From positions 62,001 to 126,000 of the forward strand of contig NZ_CBVJ010000082.1 of assembly GCF_000513275.1 (NCBI RefSeq): 64,000 nt of DNA, in the 5' to 3' direction. The translations under genes and the position numbers were made by a program. The notes beneath the pieces are model-generated. The model was not told the origin of the DNA. It was given only the letters and a program-made list of their open reading frames with translations, and made no database searches. This stretch comes from Paenibacillus gorillae. Lineage in GTDB: Bacteria > Bacillota > Bacilli > Paenibacillales > Paenibacillaceae. Shown in pieces: positions 26,338 to 34,618 of this stretch. Each line of letters opens with the position of its first letter. Within the stretch, counting starts at the first letter, position 1.

Positions 26338-28025
26338 TTAATTACCTTGCATGCTTTTCAGGTTTTCTTGCCATTTTGCAGTTTTGTAAGCGAGCAGTTT
26401 TTCATAGCCAACCGCTTGCGCGTCTTTCTCCGCTTTATCGAGGATCGAGAGAACTTCCTCGTCGCTTTTTGCATAAAGAGCTTTGGCTCTAGCTTCTTTA
26501 TAAATCTCCTCGAAGCTTGCTGCAATGATGCCCTCCTCGGAATCCGGAGCCGGCGCCATGTTGATGAATTGCGTCGCGTTGTCCTGCGTTTTCCAAGTAA
26601 TCTCGTTTTGCCAACGAGCTTCCCAGCTTTGTTTGTCAACTGGAAGCGTGAGCTCATGCTTCATCTTCGACTTATCGATAAATACGCTGTTACCGTTCCA
26701 TTGGAAGTTAACCGTCGCATCCATCATTTTCGTACGGCCTTCAACGTCTGTATCGTAAGCTTCCGTGAAGATAGGAGCACCATCTTCGTCATGTCCGTTC
26801 CAGTACTTGCCTTCAGGTCCCCAGAACAATGTCCGTGTGCCTTCAGGTCCAGTCAGGTAGTCCAGGAATGCGAAAATTTTCTCAGGGTCTTTAGCGGATT
26901 TCGTAATGACACTTACGTTCCAGCCCAGTTGCGTGTACGTACCCGTCCACACTTTGTTTTTGTCTACGCCAGGTTTGTGAACCGGCCAGATCATGATGTA
27001 ACCATCGTTAGGATCTTTCTTCTTCAGCTCAGAATCGCCTACTGCTCCGTACTCTGTCGGGCTTGCGCCTGCAAATACAGCAGCTGTGCCGTTATAAGCT
27101 TGCTCTTTCACTTGGTCTTTCGTTTGCGTCAACGCGTCCTGCGTCATCAGCTTCTCGCGGAACAGCTTGCTTGCATATTGCATCGATTCGCGGAATACCG
27201 GATCTACAAATAGCGAAGTCAGCTTGTCGCCTTGCGGTACAGCTCGGTTTGCCACGTAAGCTGGCGTGTAATCATTTGCAAAGCCGCCGAACAATACGTC
27301 CAGACCTTGACCGTCAATCGCCAAATCCGGGTTAAACGGCGTTACATTCGGATATTTTTCTTTCACTTGCTTCAAGTAATTGTAGAAATCGTCAGTCGTC
27401 TCAATGACAGGCGAACCAAGCGATTCATAGATTTTTTTGTTGACCAGGTAACCGGAGTTACCGATTGGCTGCGACGTGTACCAGTTCGGGAACTGATAGA
27501 TTTTGCCGTCGCTGGAGCGAAGCATGTTGATCGCTTCTTCGCCTACCCACTTTTTAAAGTTCGGATATTTATCCAGGTACTCGTCGAAAGGAACGAGCAT
27601 GTCGGCTGCGCGCAGACGTTCTACATCAGCGCCGCGGTCCAGCCAGATCACATCCGGCAGTTTGCCGGAAGCAATCATTGTGTTCAGCTTTTGAGCTGCA
27701 TTGCCGCCGGATTGAATGGCCGTAATATCAATTTTTTATTTTCTTTAATCCATTTTGTCGCTTCGTCGCCGCCCCAAGGTGGCATGGTGTACCAGTCATA
27801 ATGTCCATAGAATGAGAAATTAAGCGGCTCGCTGCCAAGCTCAAATCCTGCAGCAGCCGTCTCACCGCCGCTATCCGTTGTCGCGCTAGGGGACGGGCTA
27901 GAATCAGCAGGTTTATTCCCATTGTTTCCTTTGCCATCATTTGAACTGCTGCAGCCTGCAAGCGCCGCAACTGCTACGAGCATCAAGGCCAAAACTAGAA
28001 ATACCGATTTTCTCCATCTGTTCAT
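26338..28025 (-). CDS. Extracellular solute-binding lipoprotein (LplA-like), interrupted by a homopolymer frameshift
   Basis: The start at 28025 follows GAGAGGGGTTTACAG. A lipoprotein signal ends in lipobox LAGC, followed by a Ser/Asn/Gly/Lys linker. The first frame runs to KWIKENKK and then drifts to a stop at 27684. The rest, from DITAIQSGGNAAQKLN onward, is in another frame to 26338. Adding one A to the six-base run at 27732-27737 restores a ~562-residue protein typical of the large binding proteins paired with LplB/LplC permeases (polysaccharide or oligosaccharide import). As written it is broken. Because the same fault type affects aspS and cidB, a sequencing error is likely. Confidence 0.88.
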
Positions 28026-28121
28026 TCTGTAAACCCCTCTCTTCATTTAATTATGTTCAGCGGAAACGGATTTGTCGACCATAAGGTCTACCGATCCGTT
28101 TCACGTTGAAGATAAAGCAAG

Positions 28122-29021
28122 CTACTCTTTCAAAGATCCGACCAAAACGCCTTTTACAAAGTACTTCTGCACGAATGGGTATACCATGATGATCGGCAAT
28201 GTTGCGACCATCATCGTGGCCATCGACAGCGATTTGCTTGTAATGCTCTTCATCGAGGAAAGCCTGCTTTGCGAAGCGGAGTCAAGCTGCGACATCTGCT
28301 CGCTCATAATATTGGAATTCAGAATTTGCTGAAGCATCGTCTGAATAGGGATAAGCTTTTCGTTGGTAATATAAATACTTGGATAGAACCAGTCATTCCA
28401 ATGTCCAACTGCAGTGAACAGGGCGAGCGTCGCAACGACCGGACCCGACAGCGGAAGCACGATCCGGAAAAACGTCGACCAATAACCGCAACCGTCAATT
28501 TTCGCCGATTCTTCCAGACCGGCTGGAAGCCCATTGAAGAACGTACGGAATATAATCATGTTCCATACACTAATCAAGCCAGGAATGATGAATACCCAGA
28601 ATGAATCCATCAGGTTAAGGCCGCGAATAACGAGGAACGTCGGGATCAGACCGCCGCTGAAATACATCGTGATGATGCAGGCAATCATATAAAACTTGCG
28701 TCCCATCAGCTCGCGCTTCGTCATGCCGTAAGCGAATATCGCGGTCATTAGAATCGAAGCGACCGTTCCAATTACGGTTCGCTTGACTGAAACAAAGAAA
28801 GCTTCCAGTATCCGTTTATCTTGAAACACGACTTCATAGTTCTCGAGAGTAAATGCACGAGGCCAGAACGTAATGCCGCCAAGCGCCGTATCCATCCCTT
28901 TGTTCAATGAAATAACCGCTGCGTTCCAAAACGGATAAAAAGTAGTAAATGCAATGACTGCCAATGCTGCGTATACGATTACAGTTAAACTTCGGTCGCC
29001 GAAGCTTGCTTTTATTTTCAC
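28122..29021 (-). CDS. ABC transporter permease (LplC/YtcP type)
   Basis: A 299-residue permease with six membrane helices. The EAA loop reads GLEESAKIDGCGYWSTFFRI, and the C-terminal FVQKYFVKGVLVGSLKE is the LplC/YtcP signature. It forms the channel with the LplB-type protein encoded upstream. The order LplB, LplC, binding protein is the standard order for this importer class in Paenibacillus. No ATPase gene is present nearby. The substrate is inferred to be an oligo- or polysaccharide. Confidence 0.92.
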   Translation of the reverse strand: MKIKASFGDRSLTVIVYAALAVIAFTTFYPFWNAAVISLNKGMDTALGGITFWPRAFTLENYEVVFQDKRILEAFFVSVKRTVIGTVASILMTAIFAYGMTKRELMGRKFYMIACIITMYFSGGLIPTFLVIRGLNLMDSFWVFIIPGLISVWNMIIFRTFFNGLPAGLEESAKIDGCGYWSTFFRIVLPLSGPVVATLALFTAVGHWNDWFYPSIYITNEKLIPIQTMLQQILNSNIMSEQMSQLDSASQSRLSSMKSITSKSLSMATMMVATLPIIMVYPFVQKYFVKGVLVGSLKE

Positions 29022-29070
29022 GGCTGCCGTGCCTCCTTCACCAATCTCATGCTGTTGCTGCTAGTAGGTT

Positions 29071-30027
29071 CTACCATAAGCTGTTGCCAGTTCTGCGAGC
29101 TAGCAAGTTGGCAAAAGTAAGCAAGCCTACGCTAATTATCGCCTTGAACAAGCCAACCGCTGTGGCGTAGGAGAAGCGCTGACCGCTTATACCCGTTCGG
29201 TATACATACGTATCAAGCACATCCGACACCGGCCTTAACACCGGATTGACACCGAGGAGCAAGAGATCCTCGAAGCCCGCGCTAAGCAGATTGCCAATAG
29301 CAAGAATCATAAAGATGATGACGACAGGCATAATCGTTGGAATCGTAATGAGAAAAATCTGCTTGAACCGGCTGGCACCATCAATGGAAGCCGCTTCATA
29401 CATGCTGGGATCAATGCCTGCAATCGCGGCCAAGTAGACGATGGAGCCAAAACCGATTTCCTTCCAAACCCCTGTCGTAACGATAATGGTCCAGAAGTAC
29501 TCCGGTATAGCGAGAAATCCGATCGGCTCGTCAATCAGCTTGACCGATTGAAGCAACATATTCAAACTGCCGTTTTCCGTCGACAATATCGAGATTGCAA
29601 AACCCGAAACGATAACCCAGGACAGAAAATGCGGCAAATAGCTGACGGTCTGTACAATTCGTTTGAAATACATGTTTTTCACTTCGTTAAGCATAAGGGC
29701 CAGTACAATCGGCGCCGGGAACCCGATGACCAGCTTCAGAAAGCTGATAACGATCGTGTTGCGCATTACCTTGTAAAACTCGGGGGCATTGAAGAACATT
29801 TCGAAATGCTTGAATCCTGCCCACGGACTGTCTAGGAACCCCTTGAAAATGTTGTAGTCCTGGAAAGCCATAAGTACGCCGTACATCGGAAAATAACTAA
29901 ATACAAGAATCAGCAGAAGCGCCGGGATTACCATTAATTGCAAATCCCACTGTTTAATTAATCTGCCCAGTTTGGTCTTCTTCTTGAGCGCTTGTTGTCT
30001 CTCCGTTACTGCTGCTATCTCTGCCAT
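29071..30027 (-). CDS. ABC transporter permease (LplB type)
   Basis: A 318-residue permease with a basic cytoplasmic N-terminus (KKKTKLGRLIKQWDLQLM), six membrane helices and the EAA loop MYEAASIDGASRFKQIFLIT. It ends RTGNSLW, a C-terminus common in LplB proteins. It is the first gene of the second transporter operon. Two cre-like sites lie 150-200 bases upstream of its ATG (30027), so catabolite control of the whole operon is likely. Confidence 0.92.
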   Translation of the reverse strand: MAEIAAVTERQQALKKKTKLGRLIKQWDLQLMVIPALLLILVFSYFPMYGVLMAFQDYNIFKGFLDSPWAGFKHFEMFFNAPEFYKVMRNTIVISFLKLVIGFPAPIVLALMLNEVKNMYFKRIVQTVSYLPHFLSWVIVSGFAISILSTENGSLNMLLQSVKLIDEPIGFLAIPEYFWTIIVTTGVWKEIGFGSIVYLAAIAGIDPSMYEAASIDGASRFKQIFLITIPTIMPVVIIFMILAIGNLLSAGFEDLLLLGVNPVLRPVSDVLDTYVYRTGISGQRFSYATAVGLFKAIISVGLLTFANLLARRTGNSLW

Positions 30028-30178
30028 CTTATTCCCTCCCTCACATGTCTAATTGTAAGGGGGGATGTTCAACGTTTCTATTTGCCTGACCAACGATAAA
30101 TGATACTTTTCAATGAAATGTTACTATTCATCACATTATTGCATAGTATAATCACCTTTTTGCAGAAAAAGCTGAAAT

Positions 30179-30192
30179 TGAATCCGTTTGCA
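30179..30192 (-). promoter_or_regulatory. CcpA cre-like site 1 of the LplB operon
   Basis: TGCAAACGGATTCA on the minus strand fits TGNAANCGNWNNCA at all fixed positions. The second site lies 31 bases away, about three helical turns. Confidence 0.6.
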
Positions 30193-30209
30193 AAAATTAA
30201 GCGAAAAAA

Positions 30210-30223
30210 TGAATCCGTTTCCA
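30210..30223 (-). promoter_or_regulatory. CcpA cre-like site 2 of the LplB operon
   Basis: TGGAAACGGATTCA on the minus strand, again a full consensus match, sharing ACGGATTCA with site 1. Paired cre boxes on the same face of the helix suggest cooperative CcpA binding. Confidence 0.6.
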
Positions 30224-30285
30224 GCTAACATGAGTCTTCCGTAATCATTATTAAATGACATATATCTAACATTAGTTGAGATTTA

Positions 30286-30528
30286 TCAATTGCTATAATT
30301 ATTTCCAGTGATTTGTAGTAAAAAAATCCGTTTTATATCATTTATGCCCCCTTTCATAGGCAACAAAAAAAGCCACTCCTTTGAGTGACTCAGTAAAAGA
30401 TTTTTTATATTTTCGTTTATCAATGACAAATCGACTTTTCGCTTTTCACCGTCATCTACAATTAGTTCTTCAATCTCAGATTCTGCAACTTTCAAATTGT
30501 CACTCCACGCCAACCGATTAATTTCCAT
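30286..30528 (-). CDS. Doubtful 80-residue frame with an internal terminator
   Basis: A short, A+T-rich frame whose first half reads like a real acidic, helical protein (DNLKVAESEIEELIVDDGEK). It has no clear ribosome binding site. A good intrinsic terminator (30365-30389) lies within its second half, so full-length translation is unlikely. It may be the remnant of a gene whose end was replaced, or simply chance. No family is recognised. Confidence 0.25.
   Translation of the reverse strand: MEINRLAWSDNLKVAESEIEELIVDDGEKRKVDLSLINENIKNLLLSHSKEWLFLLPMKGGINDIKRIFLLQITGNNYSN
30365..30389 (-). terminator. Intrinsic terminator on the minus strand
   Basis: Stem GTCACTC/GAGTGGC (30383-30389 with 30372-30378, one G-U pair) followed by seven T on the minus strand (30365-30371). 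It insulates the LplB operon from upstream transcription. Confidence 0.75.
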
Positions 30529-30621
30529 TTTTATGTAATATCAATAAACTACTTGCGTATAATATATCGTTACATACTTTTTCTTAATTGACAATTCTAA
30601 CTGTGAAGGGAGGTGATTTCT

Positions 30622-30972
30622 ATGAAAAAAATCGTTTTAATTCTATTAATCGCTTGTTTCTCTTTCTCTACTCATGCATTTGCCGCCTACACAGCGACTT
30701 CGCATGAATTGACGGTATATCAGCCAGCTCAGTATAAATTAAATGCTGCTGTATGGAGTGGAACTAACGATACAGTTGTCCTTTCGTTATATTCCAAATC
30801 GCCGCTTGGTCAACTTACCAAAGTATTTTCCACTACTGTCAATATTACTCCATCATCGAGTCCTGTAGACATATCGGTAGGATATCTTGCCCCAGGTACT
30901 TATATTCTTAAGGGAGATTTCCAAGGATCTAGCGGTGGTGTAGAGCCAGCTAGCTTGCATCAAGTTTATTAA
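30622..30972 (+). CDS. Small secreted protein of unknown function
   Basis: The ATG at 30622 follows AGGGAGGTGA with five-base spacing, an almost ideal ribosome binding site; an in-frame GTG at 30613 overlaps that site and is not the start. There are 116 residues: a signal peptide (KKIVLILLIACFSFSTHAFA) with cleavage expected after AFA, then a beta-strand-rich Ser/Thr domain (PAQYKLNAAVWSG, VVLSLYSKSPLG, GYLAPGTYILKGDF) that looks like one immunoglobulin-like or jelly-roll unit. No family is recognised. It stands alone on the plus strand and ends at a strong terminator. Confidence 0.7.
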   Translation: MKKIVLILLIACFSFSTHAFAAYTATSHELTVYQPAQYKLNAAVWSGTNDTVVLSLYSKSPLGQLTKVFSTTVNITPSSSPVDISVGYLAPGTYILKGDFQGSSGGVEPASLHQVY

Positions 30973-30975
30973 CCA

Positions 30976-31028
30976 ATAAAAGAGCGACCAGGCGGATGAC
31001 TTCTACCGTTTGGTCGCTCTTATTTTTC
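30976..31028. terminator. Bidirectional terminator between the secreted protein and apt
   Basis: Stem TAAAAGAGCGACCAGGCGG with CCGTTTGGTCGCTCTTA over a ~10-base loop, then TTTTT. The genes on both sides converge here. Confidence 0.9.
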
Positions 31029-31035
31029 ACTATTC

Positions 31036-31557
31036 TTATTCGTATTTAATAAGTGAAGCCACTTCAATGCCGTCCAATTTGTCCCGGCCGGTCAGATAAG
31101 TAAGCTCTATCAGGAACGCTGCGCCGACAATTTCTCCACCAAGCTGGCGAACCAGATCAATAGAGGTTGCAATGGTGCCGCCTGTCGCAAGCAAGTCATC
31201 AGCAATGAGCACACGCTGGCCAGGCTGAATCGCATCCTTATGCATGGCAAGGCTGTCTTTGCCGTACTCGAGATTATACCCCGCCTCAATCGTCTCTCCC
31301 GGCAGCTTGCCTGGCTTGCGGATCGGCACGAAGCCCACGCCAAGCGCCAGTGCCAACGGTGCGCCTACAACGAAACCGCGGGCTTCAGGGCCGGCGATAA
31401 CATCAATCTGCAGATGCTCGACGAGCTTGCGCATTTCCTCGATGGCAGCGCGGTAAGCTGGGCCATCCTTCAAGAGCGTCGTAATGTCCTTGAAACGGAT
31501 GCCAGGCTGCGGATAATCAAGAATTACCCGGATATAATCTTTAAAGTTCAAACTCAT
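31036..31557 (-). CDS. apt: Adenine phosphoribosyltransferase
   Basis: A 173-residue purine-salvage enzyme that makes AMP from adenine and PRPP. The PRPP-binding loop [13 protein letters not shown] is at 116-128, the AGPEARGF segment at 55-62, and the flexible loop RKPGKLPGE follows. The length is standard. It lies 34 bases after recJ on the same strand, as in other Bacillales. The start codon has AGAAGGGA at a rather long spacing. Confidence 0.95.
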   Translation of the reverse strand: MSLNFKDYIRVILDYPQPGIRFKDITTLLKDGPAYRAAIEEMRKLVEHLQIDVIAGPEARGFVVGAPLALALGVGFVPIRKPGKLPGETIEAGYNLEYGKDSLAMHKDAIQPGQRVLIADDLLATGGTIATSIDLVRQLGGEIVGAAFLIELTYLTGRDKLDGIEVASLIKYE

Positions 31558-31591
31558 TTAACATTCAATCCCTTCTGTTCGTACAGCTTCA

Positions 31592-33631
31592 TTATGCCAA
31601 TTCTTCATAGATGACATGCGGCGCAGTCTCAGCCTTGCGCTTCTCCGACCGGTAATGCGCAGAGGTGCTTAAATCACGCTTCTGCGGAGACGGAACGACC
31701 GTGACGTATTCATTATCTATCTCGATAAATGCCAAATCACGAAATACGAGCAGCATCATTCCCACCGTCTCAGGAGCCCAGCCGCATAAAGGAGACAGCC
31801 GCTCCGTAAGCCCTGCTAACGGGACATGCTGCCACTCCCGCAGCAGCTGATACACTTGCCCAAAATGCTGCCGTTCCGGAAATTTCACCGCATTCTCACC
31901 AGCGTACAAGTCCTGAATGAGCAGCTGCGGCTTGCGCTGTCCGTTCCATTCATTAATCGATAGTTCGCCGATCAAATCGACAGGCATGCCAATCTGCAAT
32001 TGGCCAGACAACTCTCCCATGCTGAAGCCGACAGCTTCCAGCGCAGCACGGCTGCGCGAGTCATTATTGCGAAGTGCAAGCTTCAAATGCTTGGAATCCT
32101 TGCCCATCGTGCGGCGTTCCGCAAGCTCCGCTCCTTGAAACAATAAACGCGGAGACGGATTTCCTGCACCAAAAGGCTCCAATTGCGACAGTTGAGTAAT
32201 CGTATCCACACTTGCATCGCGGACATCGCATACAAGATCCACAGATGTCTTGGGAATCCAATCCTGCTCCGTCAGCCACTGATCAGCCAGCGAGCCGAGA
32301 CGGCTCTCCAGCTCCGCTAAACGATCACGGTGCAGGCTCATGCCCGCCGCTGCCTGATGCCCGCCATAATGGTCCAGCAGCTCATCGCATTCAGTTAGCG
32401 CAGCATGCAGGTCGTAGCCATCAATAGACCGCGCTGACCCTTTACACATGCCGCTCTCGCCGTCTATTCCGAGGATCACGACCGGCTTGTAATGACGCTC
32501 CAGCAGCTTGGAGGCAACGATGCCGATGACACCGACATTCCAGCCTTCACCGGCCAGCACAATAACGGAGGGAACAGGTCTTCCCTCCGTCTTTGCTGCC
32601 GAACATTTCTCATCCCATCGCTGCGCGGCTTCCTTCGTTATGCTCTCAACGATACGCTGCCGTTCCTTGTTCAACACATCAAGAGAGGATGCTGCAAGAA
32701 TGGCATCATCATAATGACTCGTTGTCAAAAGTTCCACAGCCCGCTTTGCATGATCAAGCCGCCCTGCCGCATTAATCCTCGGAGCCATACTGAAAGCAAC
32801 CGTTGTAGAGGTTACCCCTTCCAGCTCGAAGCCTGCGGCTTCCGCTAACGCGCGAAAACCGATATTGCCCGTGTCACGCAATCGTTCTAAGCCACAACGA
32901 ACGATATAACGGTTCTCGCCGACCAGCGGCATAATGTCTGCAATCGTGCCTAGAGCAACAATATCAGTCCACTCTAACGGTACCCGCCCCATCAACGCCT
33001 GCGATAGCTTGAAAGCGACACCGACACCGGCCAGTCCTTTGAACGGATAGGTGCAATCCTCAAGCTTCGGATTGACGACCGCGCATGCATCGGGAATCTG
33101 CTCCGGCGGCTCGTGATGGTCGGTTACGACAACGTCGAGACCCAGCCCCTTGGCAAATTCAATTTCTTCATACGCGCTTATACCAGTATCTACCGTAACG
33201 ATAAGCTTCACGCCTTCGGAAGCTGCAAGCTCAAGTGCTGCACGATTTAAGCCATAGCCTTCCAGCGCACGATGCGGGATATAATAATCGAAATGATAGC
33301 CAAGCTCCCGGAAGACATGAACGAGCAGAGAGGTGCTTGACACCCCGTCTGCATCGTAGTCTCCGTATATTCGTATTTTCTGGCCTTTGTCAGCCGCTTC
33401 CTTGATCCGGGCAACCGCCTCGGTCATCCCTTTCAATAGATACGGATCATGCAGTTGTTCATCTCCGCCCCGAAGGAAAGCTTCCGCCTCTTCAACCTTG
33501 CCATAACCCCTTTGTACGAGCAGCTTGGCAACGAGAGGCGGAACATCCAGCTTCTCTCCCAGCAGATCTGCGGCCAATTCATGTTCACTGCTCCAAGGCG
33601 CTAAAATCCAGCGTGTCTTTGCTTGTATCAC
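31592..33631 (-). CDS. recJ: Single-stranded-DNA-specific exonuclease RecJ
   Basis: 679 residues. DHH-family motifs: DYDADG (91-96), VTVDTG, and TDHHEPP with DHH at 171-173. The DHHA1 domain contains YGGHQAAAGM, followed by an OB fold and a C-terminal Bacillales-type tail with KRDLSTSAHYR. It degrades single-stranded DNA 5' to 3' in RecF-pathway repair and mismatch repair. The protein is about 100 residues shorter than Bacillus subtilis RecJ, but no motif is missing. The start is a GTG at 33631 with AGGAAGGGG upstream. Confidence 0.94.
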   Translation of the reverse strand: MIQAKTRWILAPWSSEHELAADLLGEKLDVPPLVAKLLVQRGYGKVEEAEAFLRGGDEQLHDPYLLKGMTEAVARIKEAADKGQKIRIYGDYDADGVSSTSLLVHVFRELGYHFDYYIPHRALEGYGLNRAALELAASEGVKLIVTVDTGISAYEEIEFAKGLGLDVVVTDHHEPPEQIPDACAVVNPKLEDCTYPFKGLAGVGVAFKLSQALMGRVPLEWTDIVALGTIADIMPLVGENRYIVRCGLERLRDTGNIGFRALAEAAGFELEGVTSTTVAFSMAPRINAAGRLDHAKRAVELLTTSHYDDAILAASSLDVLNKERQRIVESITKEAAQRWDEKCSAAKTEGRPVPSVIVLAGEGWNVGVIGIVASKLLERHYKPVVILGIDGESGMCKGSARSIDGYDLHAALTECDELLDHYGGHQAAAGMSLHRDRLAELESRLGSLADQWLTEQDWIPKTSVDLVCDVRDASVDTITQLSQLEPFGAGNPSPRLLFQGAELAERRTMGKDSKHLKLALRNNDSRSRAALEAVGFSMGELSGQLQIGMPVDLIGELSINEWNGQRKPQLLIQDLYAGENAVKFPERQHFGQVYQLLREWQHVPLAGLTERLSPLCGWAPETVGMMLLVFRDLAFIEIDNEYVTVVPSPQKRDLSTSAHYRSEKRKAETAPHVIYEELA

Positions 33632-33670
33632 GCCGAGTTCAACCCCTTCCTGACATTCCGTTCATAACGA

Positions 33671-34582
33671 TTATTGCAGCAGCGTAGGCGCATGCTCCTG
33701 ATTCGGATCATGATTGGATTTATACGGATAGCCCGGATCATAAGGCTCAACATGAATCGTAACATCCGTCAAATGAGTGAACCGAAGCAGGAGCAGCTGT
33801 TTGACCCGCTTGGCAATGTCATGCCCTTCCAGCACGGAAATACGAGGATTGACACTAATAATGACATCCGCCACCACGTAATGGCCATGCTCCTTCGCCT
33901 GCAGCGATTCTACCGTTATGACGCCTTCTACCCGTTGAATGAGCTGCATCAGATCATCCGCATCCTCATGCTGCACGCTAGCAGCGTGCTGCTTGCGTGA
34001 CGCCTCAGCCAGCAGCCGGCAGCCGCCCGCCGCTAACATGACCGAAATCGCAATCGCCGCCGCCGGTTCAAAATAATAGAGCGATTTGACGCCTATCGCT
34101 TGACCGACCAATGCGCCGCCTGTACCAATCAAAGCAGCAAGGGAAGCCAACAGGCCCCATTGCCTTTCTCTGACTGGCAGCAGCAGCTGCTGTACTACAA
34201 TACCTGCGACAATGGCAGCCAGCGCGCTCCAATGAGGAGCCTGAAGCGGCTGCTGCGAAGCCATCCAAATATCTTTTCCCGCCGCAATCCCGATTTCCAC
34301 TCCCGCGACTACGAGAGCGATCGGCAGTATAATGGCAGCGATTCGCGAAGCTGAGCCCTTGCCGTCCTCCGAAGCGTCTTTCTTGCTGCTTCGAAGCTGA
34401 ATGCCGGTCAGTGCGGCAAATGCCGCAACTGCCTGCCCCGCCGAGCGAAATGCGTCGGCGAGAAGCACCTTGCTTCCCGACAATATGGCGACAATGCCTT
34501 TAAACAACGCGAGCGCCGCATTTCCCCACAAGTCCGAGCGACTAGCCGTCTCTGCATCAGCATACCGTTGTTTGATTGACAT
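33671..34582 (-). CDS. CDF-family membrane protein with degenerate metal site
   Basis: 303 residues from the ATG at 34582 (TGGAGGCTAT before it; upstream codons lack a site). It has about five or six membrane helices and a C-terminal cytoplasmic ferredoxin-like domain ending in a HVEPYDPG strand. It aligns with cation diffusion facilitators, but the transport site is altered. The helix-2 motif, usually LLADAxHSxxD, reads LLADAFRSAGQ (His to Arg, Asp to Gln). The Asp in helix 5 is Glu (YYFEPAAAIAIS). The loop normally HPYGHGKAE is reduced to EDGKGSAS. Zinc transport by the usual mechanism is therefore doubtful; a regulatory or scaffold role is possible. It sits between secF and recJ. Confidence 0.75.
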   Translation of the reverse strand: MSIKQRYADAETASRSDLWGNAALALFKGIVAILSGSKVLLADAFRSAGQAVAAFAALTGIQLRSSKKDASEDGKGSASRIAAIILPIALVVAGVEIGIAAGKDIWMASQQPLQAPHWSALAAIVAGIVVQQLLLPVRERQWGLLASLAALIGTGGALVGQAIGVKSLYYFEPAAAIAISVMLAAGGCRLLAEASRKQHAASVQHEDADDLMQLIQRVEGVITVESLQAKEHGHYVVADVIISVNPRISVLEGHDIAKRVKQLLLLRFTHLTDVTIHVEPYDPGYPYKSNHDPNQEHAPTLLQ

Positions 34583-34618
34583 ATAGCCTCCAGCGTGGTA
34601 TTCCACTTCTTTAAATAG

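Larger units (their letters stand above)
30028..30285. other. Regulatory upstream region of the LplB operon
   Basis: A+T-rich non-coding region. It contains a TATACT that may serve as a minus-strand -10 box near 30146-30151 and the two cre-like sites listed separately. No reading frame is supported. Confidence 0.5.

Noticed and set aside
23605-30027. Search for transposase, integrase or flanking direct repeats around the transporter island
   Set aside because: None could be recognised, so no mobile element is claimed.
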